Shown here: one piece after another, positions 1 through 8,236 of the stretch
Layout: each line of letters opens with the position of its first letter
Numbering within the stretch: position 1 is the stretch's first letter
NCBI GenBank assembly: GCA_910574715.1
Contig: CAJTCH010000002.1
Coordinates: 151,395-215,394 of the forward strand
Source of the DNA: Lachnospiraceae bacterium
GTDB lineage: Bacteria; Bacillota; Clostridia; Lachnospirales; Lachnospiraceae
Length of the DNA: 64,000 bases
Direction: 5' to 3'
The notes under the pieces: generated by a model
What the model was told of the DNA's origin: nothing
Database searches by the model: none
The model's input: only the letters and a program-made list of their open reading frames with translations
Program-made: the position numbers and the translations under genes

Positions 1-1962
1 CCGGAGAATATCAAGAACAACATCGACGCGATCGTAAACGGCGAGGTGGATTTCCTCCATCCGTTCCTCTCTCTGGAGAGCGAGGATACCGTCTCCTACC
101 GTCTGATCGAAGAATTGTCAGTTCCGTTCTCCATCCCGGCCTCCGAGATCAAGTCCGCTGTCCATACAGCATGGGCCGAACTTGCCGCCTGCCGGGAAGA
201 TATGATGAAGAAGGGCGAAGAGACCATCGCCTATCTGAATAAGACCGGCAACCGCGGGATCGTCCTTGCCGGACGCCCGTACCATATAGACCCTGAGGTG
301 AACCACGGAATTCCGGAGCTTATCAACTCTTATAATATTGCGGTGCTGACAGAGGACTCTGTCTCCCACCTGCATCCGGCGGAGCACCCATTGAATGTTA
401 TGGATCAGTGGATGTACCATTCCCGTCTGTATGCCGCGGCAAATTATGTGAAGACGACGGAGAACTTAGACCTGATCCAGCTGAATTCCTTTGGGTGCGG
501 CTTAGATGCCGTAACCACCGACCAGGTAGCCTCCATCCTGAATGATTCTGACAAGATCTACACCTCCCTTAAGATCGACGAGGTGAATAACTTAGGCGCT
601 GCCAGGATCCGCGTGCGCTCTCTCCTTGCGGCGATCCGCGTGCGCGAGAAACGCAATGAACAAAGGGCTGTGCACTCCTCCGCGATTACCAAGGTCGCTT
701 TCACCCAAGAGATGCGCAAAGATTACACCATCTTATGCCCGCAGATGTCGCCGATCCATTTCGATCTGTTAGAACCGGCTTTCTCAGCCTCCGGTTACCG
801 TATAGAAGTCCTGCCCAACGACAACAAGCAGGCCGTGGATGTAGGGCTCAAATACGTCAACAACGACGCCTGCTACCCTTCGCTTATGGTAGTGGGACAG
901 ATCATGGACGCCATCTTATCCGGCAGGTATGACACCGATAAGATCGCCGTGATCATCAGCCAGACCGGCGGCGGATGCCGTGCTTCCAACTACATCGGTT
1001 TCATCCGAAGAGCGCTTAAGAAAGCAGGCTACGAGCATATACCGGTCATCTCCCTCAACCTAAGCGGCCTTGAGGGGAATCCGGGCTTCAAGCTGACTCC
1101 GCTTCTGGTGCTCCGCGGTATCTATGCAATCGTATTCGGGGATATTTTCATGAAATGCGTTTACCGCATCCGGCCATACGAGGCCGTCAAAGGCTCTGCG
1201 GACGCTATGCATGAGAAATGGGTGAAGATCTGCAAGGATTTCCTGTCACACGGATATCCATCCAGGCACAGATTCAAGAGGCTGTGTAAAGAGATTATTT
1301 ATGATTTTGACCAGAATATCGAGTTATCAGATATTAAAAAACCCCGGGTAGGCGTGGTAGGCGAGATCCTTGTCAAGTTCCTCCCTGCCGCCAACAACTA
1401 TCTGGTAGAGCTGCTGGAGAGCGAAGGAGCCGAGGCCGTCGTACCGGATCTTCTGGACTTCCTGCTCTACTGCTTCTATAACCAGAACTTCAAGGTGTCG
1501 CACCTGGGCATGAAGAAGTCCAAGGCCACCATCGCGAATCTGGGGATCAGGGCATTAGAATGGTTCCGCGCTCCGGCGAACAAGGCTTTCAGCGAGAGCA
1601 GGCATTTCGCTCCTCCCACCAGGATCCAGGAACTTGGCAAGATGGCTTCCGACATCGTATCCCTCGGCAACCAGACCGGCGAAGGGTGGTTTTTGACCGG
1701 CGAGATGCTGGAACTGATACATAGCGGCGCACCGAATATCGTGTGTACGCAGCCCTTCGCGTGCCTGCCGAACCATGTAGTTGGAAAAGGGGTAATCAAA
1801 GAATTAAGACGGCGCTATCCTGAATCGAATATCGTAGCGATCGATTTCGATCCGGGCGCAAGCGAAGTGAACCAATTGAACCGGATCAAGCTGATGCTCT
1901 CAACGGCGAATAAGAATATGAGAGTTCCTATGCAAAGACGCAGCCCCAGCGAGTTACGCTGA
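1..1962 (+). CDS. Acyl-CoA dehydratase activase-like protein, C-terminal part (5' end outside window)
   Basis: The frame is open from base 1 with no start, so the N-terminal ATPase half lies outside the window. About 653 codons remain, against roughly 1,400 for complete members of the fused BcrA/BadF ATPase plus DUF2229 family. Cysteine-bearing segments are visible: NSFGCGLDAV, NNDACYPSLMVVGQ and SQTGGGCRASNYIGF, suited to Fe-S binding. Family knowledge: short activators couple ATP hydrolysis to electron transfer into 2-hydroxyacyl-CoA dehydratases; the role of the long fused form is not settled. It is monocistronic at this end, because a terminator follows within 10 bases. Confidence 0.85.
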   Translation, partial: PENIKNNIDAIVNGEVDFLHPFLSLESEDTVSYRLIEELSVPFSIPASEIKSAVHTAWAELAACREDMMKKGEETIAYLNKTGNRGIVLAGRPYHIDPEVNHGIPELINSYNIAVLTEDSVSHLHPAEHPLNVMDQWMYHSRLYAAANYVKTTENLDLIQLNSFGCGLDAVTTDQVASILNDSDKIYTSLKIDEVNNLGAARIRVRSLLAAIRVREKRNEQRAVHSSAITKVAFTQEMRKDYTILCPQMSPIHFDLLEPAFSASGYRIEVLPNDNKQAVDVGLKYVNNDACYPSLMVVGQIMDAILSGRYDTDKIAVIISQTGGGCRASNYIGFIRRALKKAGYEHIPVISLNLSGLEGNPGFKLTPLLVLRGIYAIVFGDIFMKCVYRIRPYEAVKGSADAMHEKWVKICKDFLSHGYPSRHRFKRLCKEIIYDFDQNIELSDIKKPRVGVVGEILVKFLPAANNYLVELLESEGAEAVVPDLLDFLLYCFYNQNFKVSHLGMKKSKATIANLGIRALEWFRAPANKAFSESRHFAPPTRIQELGKMASDIVSLGNQTGEGWFLTGEMLELIHSGAPNIVCTQPFACLPNHVVGKGVIKELRRRYPESNIVAIDFDPGASEVNQLNRIKLMLSTANKNMRVPMQRRSPSELR

Positions 1963-1969
1963 GGCTTTT

Positions 1970-2008
1970 ACGGGGAGGCCGGCTAATGCCGATTTCCCCG
2001 TTATTTTT
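1970..2008 (+). terminator. Rho-independent terminator
   Basis: A GC-rich hairpin (ACGGGGA paired with TCCCCGT, then CGGC with GCCG around a TAAT loop) is followed by TTATTTTT. It starts 8 bases after the stop of the activase-like gene and also separates it from the convergent histidine kinase gene. Confidence 0.8.
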
Positions 2009-2044
2009 ACTGCAATTGACTATCTAACTAACCGACAGCCCACG

Positions 2045-3475
2045 TTACCTTGCGGGAACAATCATCTCCTGTCTCTCCTGACAGATCTCCAGGCATGCTT
2101 TAAACTGATCGCAGTCAATTCTGATATCGAATTCTCCGCCCAGCGCTTTCGCATAGGTGCTCACAATCGCAAGCCCCAGACCGTTGCCCTCGCTCGTCCT
2201 GGCCTGGTCTCCGCGCGCAAAACGTTCTACAATATCATCCTTTGTAAAATCCATAAGATAGCCCGACGTGTTGGTAATTTCCACGCAGATCATTCTCTTC
2301 CCGATTCCTGACCGTTCCTTTTGCATTGCACCTGCTAATGCTTCCGTGCGCTCCCCCGGCTGCCCCTGTTCGCCTGCATCTGGCACGATTTCCATCTGAT
2401 CCGCCTGCGGCTTAGGCAGCTTAGCCCCGGTCAGCGTATCCTTCAGATATGTCTTAACAAATACACGGGTCCCTTCCGCGGAATACTTCAATGTATTCTC
2501 GATCAAATTCTGGCAGATACGGTAAAAATATGAGTTGTCCGAATAGACTTGCGTATCTTCCTCTGTAAGCTGCATCACGAACTTAAGGCTGCTTGCCTTC
2601 ACCTGGTCATCCATATCCGCAAAGATCTGCTCGATCAGCCGGTTCACCTGGAAATTCTCTCTCTTAAGCTCCACATTGCCGCTGCTTGCCTTCGCCAGAG
2701 AAAAAAGACTGTTGATCATCTCCTTAAGCTTCTCTGTCCGTGCCGAGATCACGTCAATATAATCCCGCACAACATCACTTAACTCCTCCTTCTTGATCAA
2801 TTCTATATAACCGACCATCGAAGTAAGCGGCGTCTTCAGATCATGAGAGACGTTCGTGATCAGATCAACTCTAAGCTGGTCGCTTCGGGATACCTTCTCA
2901 AGGCTTTTTCTCTCTATCTCCAGTGCTTCCTCAAGACGTATCCGTGAAACCTCATCTTCACGCTCCATGATCGCATCCAATCTCTCAATCCAGAAATTCC
3001 CGACCGCCTTCTGTGCAAGCAAAAACTGAATCAAGACGGTAATGACCATAACATATCCTGTGGCATAATTGTAAAACCATCCGTTGCTCAATCCGCCGTA
3101 GAAGCCGTCACCAAAGACCAGATCATACAGATACCAGATCGCAGCCGCACCTCCAACCGCTCCGACCCTGTACAGCCGTCTGAAAGACTCCGACTCAGCT
3201 CTCTTCCACTCTTCATATTCAGTCCTCCCCTCCCAATCCCGGTATTTATCTCCCAGATAATGCTTCAAAAGAGCTGATATCCTAAGCCCGACACAGAGAT
3301 TCCCTGCAAGCCCGAATTTAAAGACCGTCTCCGTAGGGTACGAACTCCGATAAGCGATCATGACCCCGAAAAGAAATAAGCCAAGCACCGGCAGAACGAA
3401 CCCAACAATATGCATCCAATTCTTTTCTATGAAAATATAAATCTTTCTAACTGTATTTTTCCATCTTGTATCCAA
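2045..3475 (-). CDS. Sensor histidine kinase (VanS-like)
   Basis: A 476-residue membrane sensor kinase. Four hydrophobic segments lie at about residues 20-41, 54-69, 105-122 and 138-159, so the sensing part is mostly in the membrane with little extracellular loop. A HisKA segment with the phospho-acceptor His near residue 211 (NVSHDLKTPLTSMVGY) is followed by a HATPase domain with the N box (NLIENTLKYSAEG) and G box (GNGLGLAIVSTYAKALGG). A Gln/Glu-rich insertion sits inside the ATPase domain. The start overlaps the end of the response regulator gene by 29 bases, so the two are co-transcribed and translationally coupled. The signal is unknown. Confidence 0.9.
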   Translation of the reverse strand: MDTRWKNTVRKIYIFIEKNWMHIVGFVLPVLGLFLFGVMIAYRSSYPTETVFKFGLAGNLCVGLRISALLKHYLGDKYRDWEGRTEYEEWKRAESESFRRLYRVGAVGGAAAIWYLYDLVFGDGFYGGLSNGWFYNYATGYVMVITVLIQFLLAQKAVGNFWIERLDAIMEREDEVSRIRLEEALEIERKSLEKVSRSDQLRVDLITNVSHDLKTPLTSMVGYIELIKKEELSDVVRDYIDVISARTEKLKEMINSLFSLAKASSGNVELKRENFQVNRLIEQIFADMDDQVKASSLKFVMQLTEEDTQVYSDNSYFYRICQNLIENTLKYSAEGTRVFVKTYLKDTLTGAKLPKPQADQMEIVPDAGEQGQPGERTEALAGAMQKERSGIGKRMICVEITNTSGYLMDFTKDDIVERFARGDQARTSEGNGLGLAIVSTYAKALGGEFDIRIDCDQFKACLEICQERQEMIVPAR

Positions 3476-4154
3476 TACCCCACACCACCTTTACATATCT
3501 TGGTCTCTTTGAATCGATCTCCACCTTCTCGCGGATGTGGCGGATATGTACCATAACCGTATTCTCCACCGCATAATCCGCCTGCTCGTTCCAGACCTTC
3601 TCATAGATCTGCTCCGCCGGAAAGATCTGTCCCGGATGCTCCATAAGAAGTTCAAGGATCTTATACTCCGTGGCAGTAAGCCGCACTTCCTCTCCCTCCA
3701 CGATCACGATCCGTTGCTTCTTATCCAGTACCAGCCCCCCGTTGATGATCCTGTCTTCATCTGCCTTGGGCTTCTCCTCCCCCCAAACGTGATACCGCCG
3801 CAGATGAGCCTTGATCCTGGCCGTCAGCTCCGCCGGATTATACGGTTTCTCCACATAGTCATCCGCACCCATCACCAACCCTGACACCTTGTCACTCTCT
3901 TCGGTCTTGGCAGACAGGATGATCACAGGAATCCTGCTCTTCTCCCGAAGCTTCATCAGAGCAGATAATCCATTGAGTCTCGGCATCATCACATCCAACA
4001 GGATCAGGTCTATCTTCTCCCTCTCCAACGCTTCTAACGCCTCCATACCGTCATAAGCTTTAACCACCCGATATCCTTCATATTTTAATAACTCGCTGAT
4101 GGAATACACGATCTCCTTATTATCATCCACAACCAGTATCGTCTCCGTTCCCAT
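3447..4154 (-). CDS. OmpR/VanR-family response regulator
   Basis: This is a 235-residue two-domain regulator. The receiver domain has the acidic pair DD near residues 10-11, the phospho-acceptor Asp near residue 54 (LILLDVMMP) and the conserved Lys in EKPYNPAEL. The C-terminal winged helix carries the usual RLTATEYKILELL and the end motif VWGIGYKME. It is the first gene of the pair with the kinase just downstream. A good promoter lies about 70 bases upstream, with an inverted repeat at the -35 region that could be its own binding site. Target genes cannot be named from the window. Confidence 0.92.
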   Translation of the reverse strand: MGTETILVVDDNKEIVYSISELLKYEGYRVVKAYDGMEALEALEREKIDLILLDVMMPRLNGLSALMKLREKSRIPVIILSAKTEESDKVSGLVMGADDYVEKPYNPAELTARIKAHLRRYHVWGEEKPKADEDRIINGGLVLDKKQRIVIVEGEEVRLTATEYKILELLMEHPGQIFPAEQIYEKVWNEQADYAVENTVMVHIRHIREKVEIDSKRPRYVKVVWGIGYKMEKYS

Positions 4155-4224
4155 AGTAATCCCTCCTAGTACAGCATTGCATAAATAACGGTGAATATTG
4201 TGCTTACTCTCTTACATAGTTACT

Positions 4225-4253
4225 ATAATATACATGCCTTAAAAGAAACTCAA
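4225..4253 (-). promoter_or_regulatory. Promoter of the two-component operon
   Basis: Reading the minus strand, a -35 TTGAGT (4253-4248) and a -10 TATTAT (4230-4225) are separated by 17 bases. An 8-bp inverted repeat AAGAAACT/AGTTTCTT (4244-4251 and 4267-4274) covers the -35 box and the bases just upstream, a natural position for autoregulation. The binding role is inferred. Confidence 0.6.
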
Positions 4254-4539
4254 CATAAATCTTAAAAGTTTCTTAACACTTACTTATTGGGAAAATCAGA
4301 AAAGATTATCTATGCATTTTGAAACCAGACTGGAAAACTTCTATAAAGACGATGGCCGAAGATATTTTCTTCTGTACCTAAAGCCGACATTGCTAAAACT
4401 GATAATTATGATTTATTTTATATAGAAACACAGACTTGAAACAGAGAATGCGCGGGTTTGTCAGCGGATGGAGCGCTAGGCTTCAATTTATTAAAATCCC
4501 CATTGCTTATCTGCCATCCGCCAAATTCAGATTCTTTGA
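4254..4539. other. Intergenic stretch without a recognised gene
   Basis: No convincing reading frame is seen. An 8-bp inverted repeat GCGGATGG/CCATCCGC (4464-4471 and 4514-4521) lies downstream of the small minus-strand gene that ends at 4540, but it has no T run, so I do not call it a terminator. Confidence 0.4.
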
Positions 4540-4995
4540 CTAAAAGAACATCATAAAAGGACTCTCCTGATCCGGGTCATTATATGCCTCGCACGCAGAC
4601 CGCCACTCATCCATGCCTTCTTTTATATCCGCGCATAAGAATTCATAATCGGCCTTTTCAATCTTCCCATAATCAAGCATACATTTGTAAAACTTCTTGA
4701 TACTTGCCGCCGTACTTTTTATTGAGGCCGGAGTTGACCACATACATTTTCGAATAAAAAAATCACCCAGAAACATATCCAACATTCTGACTCCGTCTTC
4801 CATCGGCGTGGCATCCTCATGAAGCATATACTCATTAATATAAAAATTTACATTTGATAAATGACGGTTAATCGTCTTATCAGCTAAGTTTTTATCCATC
4901 ATATCCTTCTCAAATAATTCCAGCAATTCTTCGTTAATCTCCCTGATCTCCTTACATTCTTTCTCATATACTTCATATTCATCCAATTGTCTCAC
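4540..4995 (-). CDS. Hypothetical protein resembling an integrase SAM-like (core-binding) domain
   Basis: A 151-residue soluble protein, strongly helical by composition. The stretch from about residue 30 (DKNLADKTINRHLSNVNFY) to residue 110 (ASIKKFYKCMLDYGKI) looks like the N-terminal core-binding domain of tyrosine recombinases. The catalytic domain is absent: there is no R...HxxR...Y pattern. It may be a stand-alone DNA-binding protein or a relic of an integrase. It has its own promoter and a good ribosome site (GGAGAGGTGAG), so it appears to be expressed. The first residues form a charged, coiled-coil-like segment. No function is assigned. Confidence 0.6.
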   Translation of the reverse strand: MRQLDEYEVYEKECKEIREINEELLELFEKDMMDKNLADKTINRHLSNVNFYINEYMLHEDATPMEDGVRMLDMFLGDFFIRKCMWSTPASIKSTAASIKKFYKCMLDYGKIEKADYEFLCADIKEGMDEWRSACEAYNDPDQESPFMMFF

Positions 4996-5012
4996 CTCTC
5001 CTTTTTAATCTT

Positions 5013-5041
5013 ACTATAACAAAAAATAACGGTTTGGACAA
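5013..5041 (-). promoter_or_regulatory. Promoter of the small hypothetical gene
   Basis: On the minus strand, TTGTCC (5041-5036) and TATAGT (5018-5013) are separated by 17 bases, about 20 bases before the start codon region. Confidence 0.55.
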
Positions 5042-5064
5042 TGGAATTGAACGAATTCTATGCA

Positions 5065-5095
5065 TAAAAAAACACCACCCGTTTCTGAGTGGTGT
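5065..5095 (-). terminator. Rho-independent terminator after the Rpn-like gene
   Basis: On the minus strand, ACACCAC and GTGGTGT form a 7-bp stem that can be extended by G-U pairs, followed directly by a run of T. It lies about 85 bases after the stop of the Rpn-family gene. Confidence 0.75.
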
Positions 5096-5177
5096 CAGTA
5101 TTCAAAGCCTTTTACGCTATCCCTTTTATACGCCGTATTGCCCCATAATAGTACCATTTCTATAAGGATACGGCACT

Positions 5178-6242
5178 TTATTCCCCTGATACAAATCTCT
5201 CATAGTACCACTTAGCCTTCTCTTCCGTAAGACTAAAATATTTCTGTAGCTTTACAAGAATTCTTTCTTTGGGAATCTCGTTCTCCAAATTATCCAATAT
5301 TAATGCCTTTACTCCTCTTCCTGTTAATTCCTCTGTTATTTCCTCTGTTATTTCTTTTGTTAATTCCTCTGTTATTTCTTTTGTTAATTCCTCCGTTAAT
5401 TCTTCCCTCATTCCTTCATACTTAATCTGCTCTATCGTACTCACATGAATTACCTCCTTGCGCAAAGCATCATTATCAGAGAAATCTATATACTCTGATA
5501 CCGTACTCATAAAGTTATCCTTATGCGGATACATGATTGTATTCAGGAAGCGTAAAAGCTCGTATCCCTCGTCTTCCTTATCTCCATTATACACCGTATT
5601 GCCCAATTTGATAACTACTAATGTCATCAAATCATAATTTTCTCTGGATACCGTATTGGGCGCAGTATTTTTGGTATTGACCATCTCATAGACAGATATG
5701 CTGTACTGATCTTCCTTGGGAATCTCATCCCGGCAGATCCAGATACTATAACATTTGGCCAGACGATTATAGTCTGTCACGTTCAGCGCAAGGGATAACT
5801 GAGAAGATAAGCGTCGCGCAAGGTAATACATGCCTCTCTTTTCAATCGGATACCCCGGATTGTATATTTTCTGCGGTTCTACGTCTATATGTAAATTAAT
5901 CTGTATATCTTCTGTGGAAATCTGTGGATTTCTGGCTCGAAATGCCAGATCAAAAAGAGATGTCTTTTCATTCAGATTGTGATACTCTGTTGCATCACTT
6001 CGGATCTTCGTATTCGTTCTTCCCGGCGAAACCTCCATGGTACTGGTTATCGAGTCTACCTCTATAAACTCGGCGACTTCTTTCCAACTATATCCTTCGT
6101 ATTCTGCGATCGTATCCCGAAGGATAACCGCTAAAACTTCCGCGTATTGTAACAGTGATTTGCTCTGAACATCCAACCCGTCCATATCTTCTGTAATCTG
6201 AAGAGCGCTGAGCGCCTCCATGCTTCCTTGGAGTCTATCCAT
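5178..6242 (-). CDS. Rpn-family (PD-(D/E)XK) nuclease / transposase-like protein
   Basis: About 354 residues. It resembles the recombination-promoting nuclease / PDDEXK transposase-like families common in Lachnospiraceae: an N-terminal nuclease-like part without a clean catalytic motif that I can point to, a middle section with the pattern GMYYLARRLSSQL, and a C-terminal tail of repeated EELTEE/KEITEE units followed by a short helical end. I place the start at the ATG at 6242, because AGGTGG sits 6 bases upstream; a GTG start at 6257 would put that site inside the gene. It has its own terminator. The likely role is DNA cleavage or recombination linked to mobile elements. The activity is uncertain. 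Confidence 0.65.
   Translation of the reverse strand: MDRLQGSMEALSALQITEDMDGLDVQSKSLLQYAEVLAVILRDTIAEYEGYSWKEVAEFIEVDSITSTMEVSPGRTNTKIRSDATEYHNLNEKTSLFDLAFRARNPQISTEDIQINLHIDVEPQKIYNPGYPIEKRGMYYLARRLSSQLSLALNVTDYNRLAKCYSIWICRDEIPKEDQYSISVYEMVNTKNTAPNTVSRENYDLMTLVVIKLGNTVYNGDKEDEGYELLRFLNTIMYPHKDNFMSTVSEYIDFSDNDALRKEVIHVSTIEQIKYEGMREELTEELTKEITEELTKEITEEITEELTGRGVKALILDNLENEIPKERILVKLQKYFSLTEEKAKWYYERFVSGE
5321..5404 (-). repeat. In-frame 12-bp tandem repeat (7 units) in the Rpn-like gene
   Basis: Seven adjoining 12-bp units of the form CTGTTAATTCCT/CTGTTATTTCTT run from 5321 to about 5404 (plus-strand reading). They encode alternating four-residue units such as EELT and KEIT. Because the unit is a multiple of three, gain or loss keeps the frame. 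Confidence 0.85.
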
Positions 6243-6348
6243 GCTATACCACCTCACAGTGTAGAAAAAATAGTAATATTTACGCCAAATTACGGCAGGT
6301 TTCTACTTTTTATGATGGTACATAAATGAAGAAATGTCAACTCAACTA

Positions 6349-6449
6349 CCACCGTCTGAAGACGGTGGGTTGTTGTGGTCTAAAGACCACTTTTTGCGAC
6401 TGAAAGTCGCTTGCAGGCTAAAGCCTGTTTCATTTGCGACTAAAGTCGC
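6349..6449. repeat. Array of five mini-hairpins with conserved TAAA/TGAA loops
   Basis: Five consecutive small palindromes lie at 6349-6368, 6375-6390, 6396-6410, 6414-6427 and 6436-6449. Stems are 5 to 8 bp and differ from one another (CCACCGTC, GTGGTC, GCGAC, CAGGC, GCGAC), but every loop is TAAA, TGAA or TGAAA. The spacers are short and T-rich. The array lies in the transposase-distal end of the IS200 element. Confidence 0.85.
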
Positions 6450-6471
6450 CTAAAAGCTCTACTCTAAGTAG

Positions 6472-6900
6472 CTATTGTTCCTCGATTTTGAAATTATCTT
6501 CTTCTTTTCCCTGATTTTCGATATAGTTTCTTATCGTCTCTTCATCTACTTCTCCTACTGTCCCGCAGAAATATCCTCTTCCCCACATATGCTGTCCCCA
6601 ATATCTCTTTCTCAACTCCGGAAACTCATCCTGTAACAACTTTGACGACCTTCCTTTCAGATATTGCATGATTTGACTTGGTGCCAGATTGGTTGGACAC
6701 GAAAGCAACATATGCACATGATCCACTCCTATGCTACCTTTCAGTATCTTTATGTTCCGTGCATCACATCCTTGCTGCAGCAATTCCCGCAGCCTAAAGG
6801 CTACATTTTTTCTTAATATCTTATATCTATACTTCGTTATCCATACAAAATGATACTTAATATCATATACAGTATGACTACTGCTCCTATATTCTGCCAT
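6472..6900 (-). CDS. tnpA: IS200/IS605-family transposase TnpA
   Basis: 142 residues, the usual length for a Y1 HUH transposase. The metal-binding HUH motif is visible as GVDHVHMLLS and the likely nucleophile is the Tyr in ETIRNYIENQ. The opening YDIKYHFVWITKYRY is typical of the family. The enzyme would cut and rejoin single-stranded DNA at hairpin ends, and such hairpins lie on both sides. A strong AAAGGAGG site precedes the ATG. The frame is intact, so the element could still be active. Confidence 0.93.
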   Translation of the reverse strand: MAEYRSSSHTVYDIKYHFVWITKYRYKILRKNVAFRLRELLQQGCDARNIKILKGSIGVDHVHMLLSCPTNLAPSQIMQYLKGRSSKLLQDEFPELRKRYWGQHMWGRGYFCGTVGEVDEETIRNYIENQGKEEDNFKIEEQ

Positions 6901-7173
6901 TTCTAGAGCACCTCCTTTTGCTGTATTTTATCACAATTGCTATTGAAAGGAAATGCCGCTAAAGCTTGACCGCCTGAAAGGCGGTGGATTTAACCTTGCG
7001 TTTGGAAATTAAAATCCGTCGAATTGTCCTTATGCCATCCAAGGCTCTTTGCCTAGGTCAGGTATTCCCTTTTCACACGCCTTGCCTCTGATTTATCCTT
7101 AGAATACAAGCCAGAACTAACTTGGAACTCATAGATGAAAATTAATTTAGCTAATTAAAATACAGACAGAACA

Positions 7174-8232
7174 TTAGTAATATTCAGCATACCATTTCAC
7201 GAAAGCTCTAAGTCCCTCTCGAATGCCTGTATTAGGAGTGAAACCGTAATCACGCTCCAAAGCATCTGAATCTGCATAAGTCACCGGAACATCCCCGGCC
7301 TGCATACCGACCAACTCTCGGTGGCCTTCAAAATCATATCCGACAGGAAGAACTCCTGCTCTGACCAACTCCTCTTGAAGCGTGCTGATATAATCAAGCA
7401 AATTCTCTGGCCTTCCGCCACCGATATTGTACACCGCACAAGGCGGAATTGGCAGTCCATCTTTTCCGCTTTTCTTCTCTTGTGCCCCCTGCATCACGCG
7501 GTATACGCCTTCCACTATATCATCGATATAAGTAAAATCCCGGCACATATCACCATAGTTAAATATCTGTATCGTCTCTCCTTCAACTAACTTGCGTGTC
7601 GCACTGTAGTAGAACATATCTGGTCTGCCCGCCGGACCATAAACAGTGAAAAAACGTAGTCCTGTACATGGAATGTTATATAATTTGCTATAAGCATGGG
7701 CAAGCAGTTCATTGCTCTTCTTGGTAGCCGCATAGAGACTTACTGGATTATCCACCTTATCCTCCGTACTGAATGGCACTTTTTTATTCCCTCCGTAGAC
7801 AGATGAACTAGATGCATACACCAGATGTTCCACAGGATTATGACGACAGGCTTCGAGCACATGATAGAAACCAATGATGTTGGACTCAATATATACGTCC
7901 GGGCGGTCTATGGAATACCGCACTCCAGCCTGAGCCGCAAGATTAACCACAATATCGAAGTGATACTCTTCGAATAATCCATCCACTAATGCCCTGTCTC
8001 CTATACTTCCTTTTACAAAAATATGTTGCACACCAGAAACTTCTGCTGCCTTTTCTATCAACCCTAAACGATACTCCTTCAATGCAGGATCATAATAGTC
8101 ATTCATATTATCCAGACTGACCACTATGCCAGAAGACATTCTCTCCAATAGCCGAATCACCAAATTTGCCCCGATAAATCCTGGTGACCCAGTGACCAAA
8201 ATGGTCTTACCGTTTAACTCAATCTTCTGCAT
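7174..8232 (-). CDS. UDP-glucuronate 4-epimerase (NAD-dependent SDR)
   Basis: An extended short-chain dehydrogenase of about 352 residues. The NAD-binding motif is a variant, GSPGFIGAN, in place of GxxGFIG. The active-site YxxxK is in SLYAATKKSNE. The stretch GLRFFTVYGPAGRPDMF is characteristic of UDP-glucuronate/UDP-galacturonate epimerases. It sits 4 bases after the UDP-glucose dehydrogenase gene, giving a two-step route UDP-glucose to UDP-glucuronate to UDP-galacturonate for polysaccharide synthesis. I chose the ATG at 8232; a TTG at 8250 would overlap the upstream gene and has no good ribosome site. Exact product sugar is inferred. Confidence 0.85.
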   Translation of the reverse strand: MQKIELNGKTILVTGSPGFIGANLVIRLLERMSSGIVVSLDNMNDYYDPALKEYRLGLIEKAAEVSGVQHIFVKGSIGDRALVDGLFEEYHFDIVVNLAAQAGVRYSIDRPDVYIESNIIGFYHVLEACRHNPVEHLVYASSSSVYGGNKKVPFSTEDKVDNPVSLYAATKKSNELLAHAYSKLYNIPCTGLRFFTVYGPAGRPDMFYYSATRKLVEGETIQIFNYGDMCRDFTYIDDIVEGVYRVMQGAQEKKSGKDGLPIPPCAVYNIGGGRPENLLDYISTLQEELVRAGVLPVGYDFEGHRELVGMQAGDVPVTYADSDALERDYGFTPNTGIREGLRAFVKWYAEYY

Positions 8233-8236
8233 ATCC

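Larger units (their letters stand above)
6349..6987 (-). mobile_element. IS200-type insertion sequence
   Basis: A single-gene IS200/IS605-family element. It is bounded upstream of the transposase by a hairpin ACCGCC-TGAAA-GGCGGT (6969-6985). Downstream there is a hairpin CCACCGTC-TGAA-GACGGTGG (6349-6368). Both ends share the CCACCG core. There is no tnpB. The exact cleavage ends cannot be fixed without an empty site. Between this element and 7173 there is noncoding sequence with nothing I can name. Confidence 0.7.

Noticed and set aside
6349..6449. CRISPR array
   Set aside because: The repeating units are small palindromes with different stems, not identical direct repeats, and there are no cas genes.
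6988..7173. tnpB or guide-RNA remnant next to the IS200 element
   Set aside because: Short frames with stops only; nothing that I could match to TnpB.
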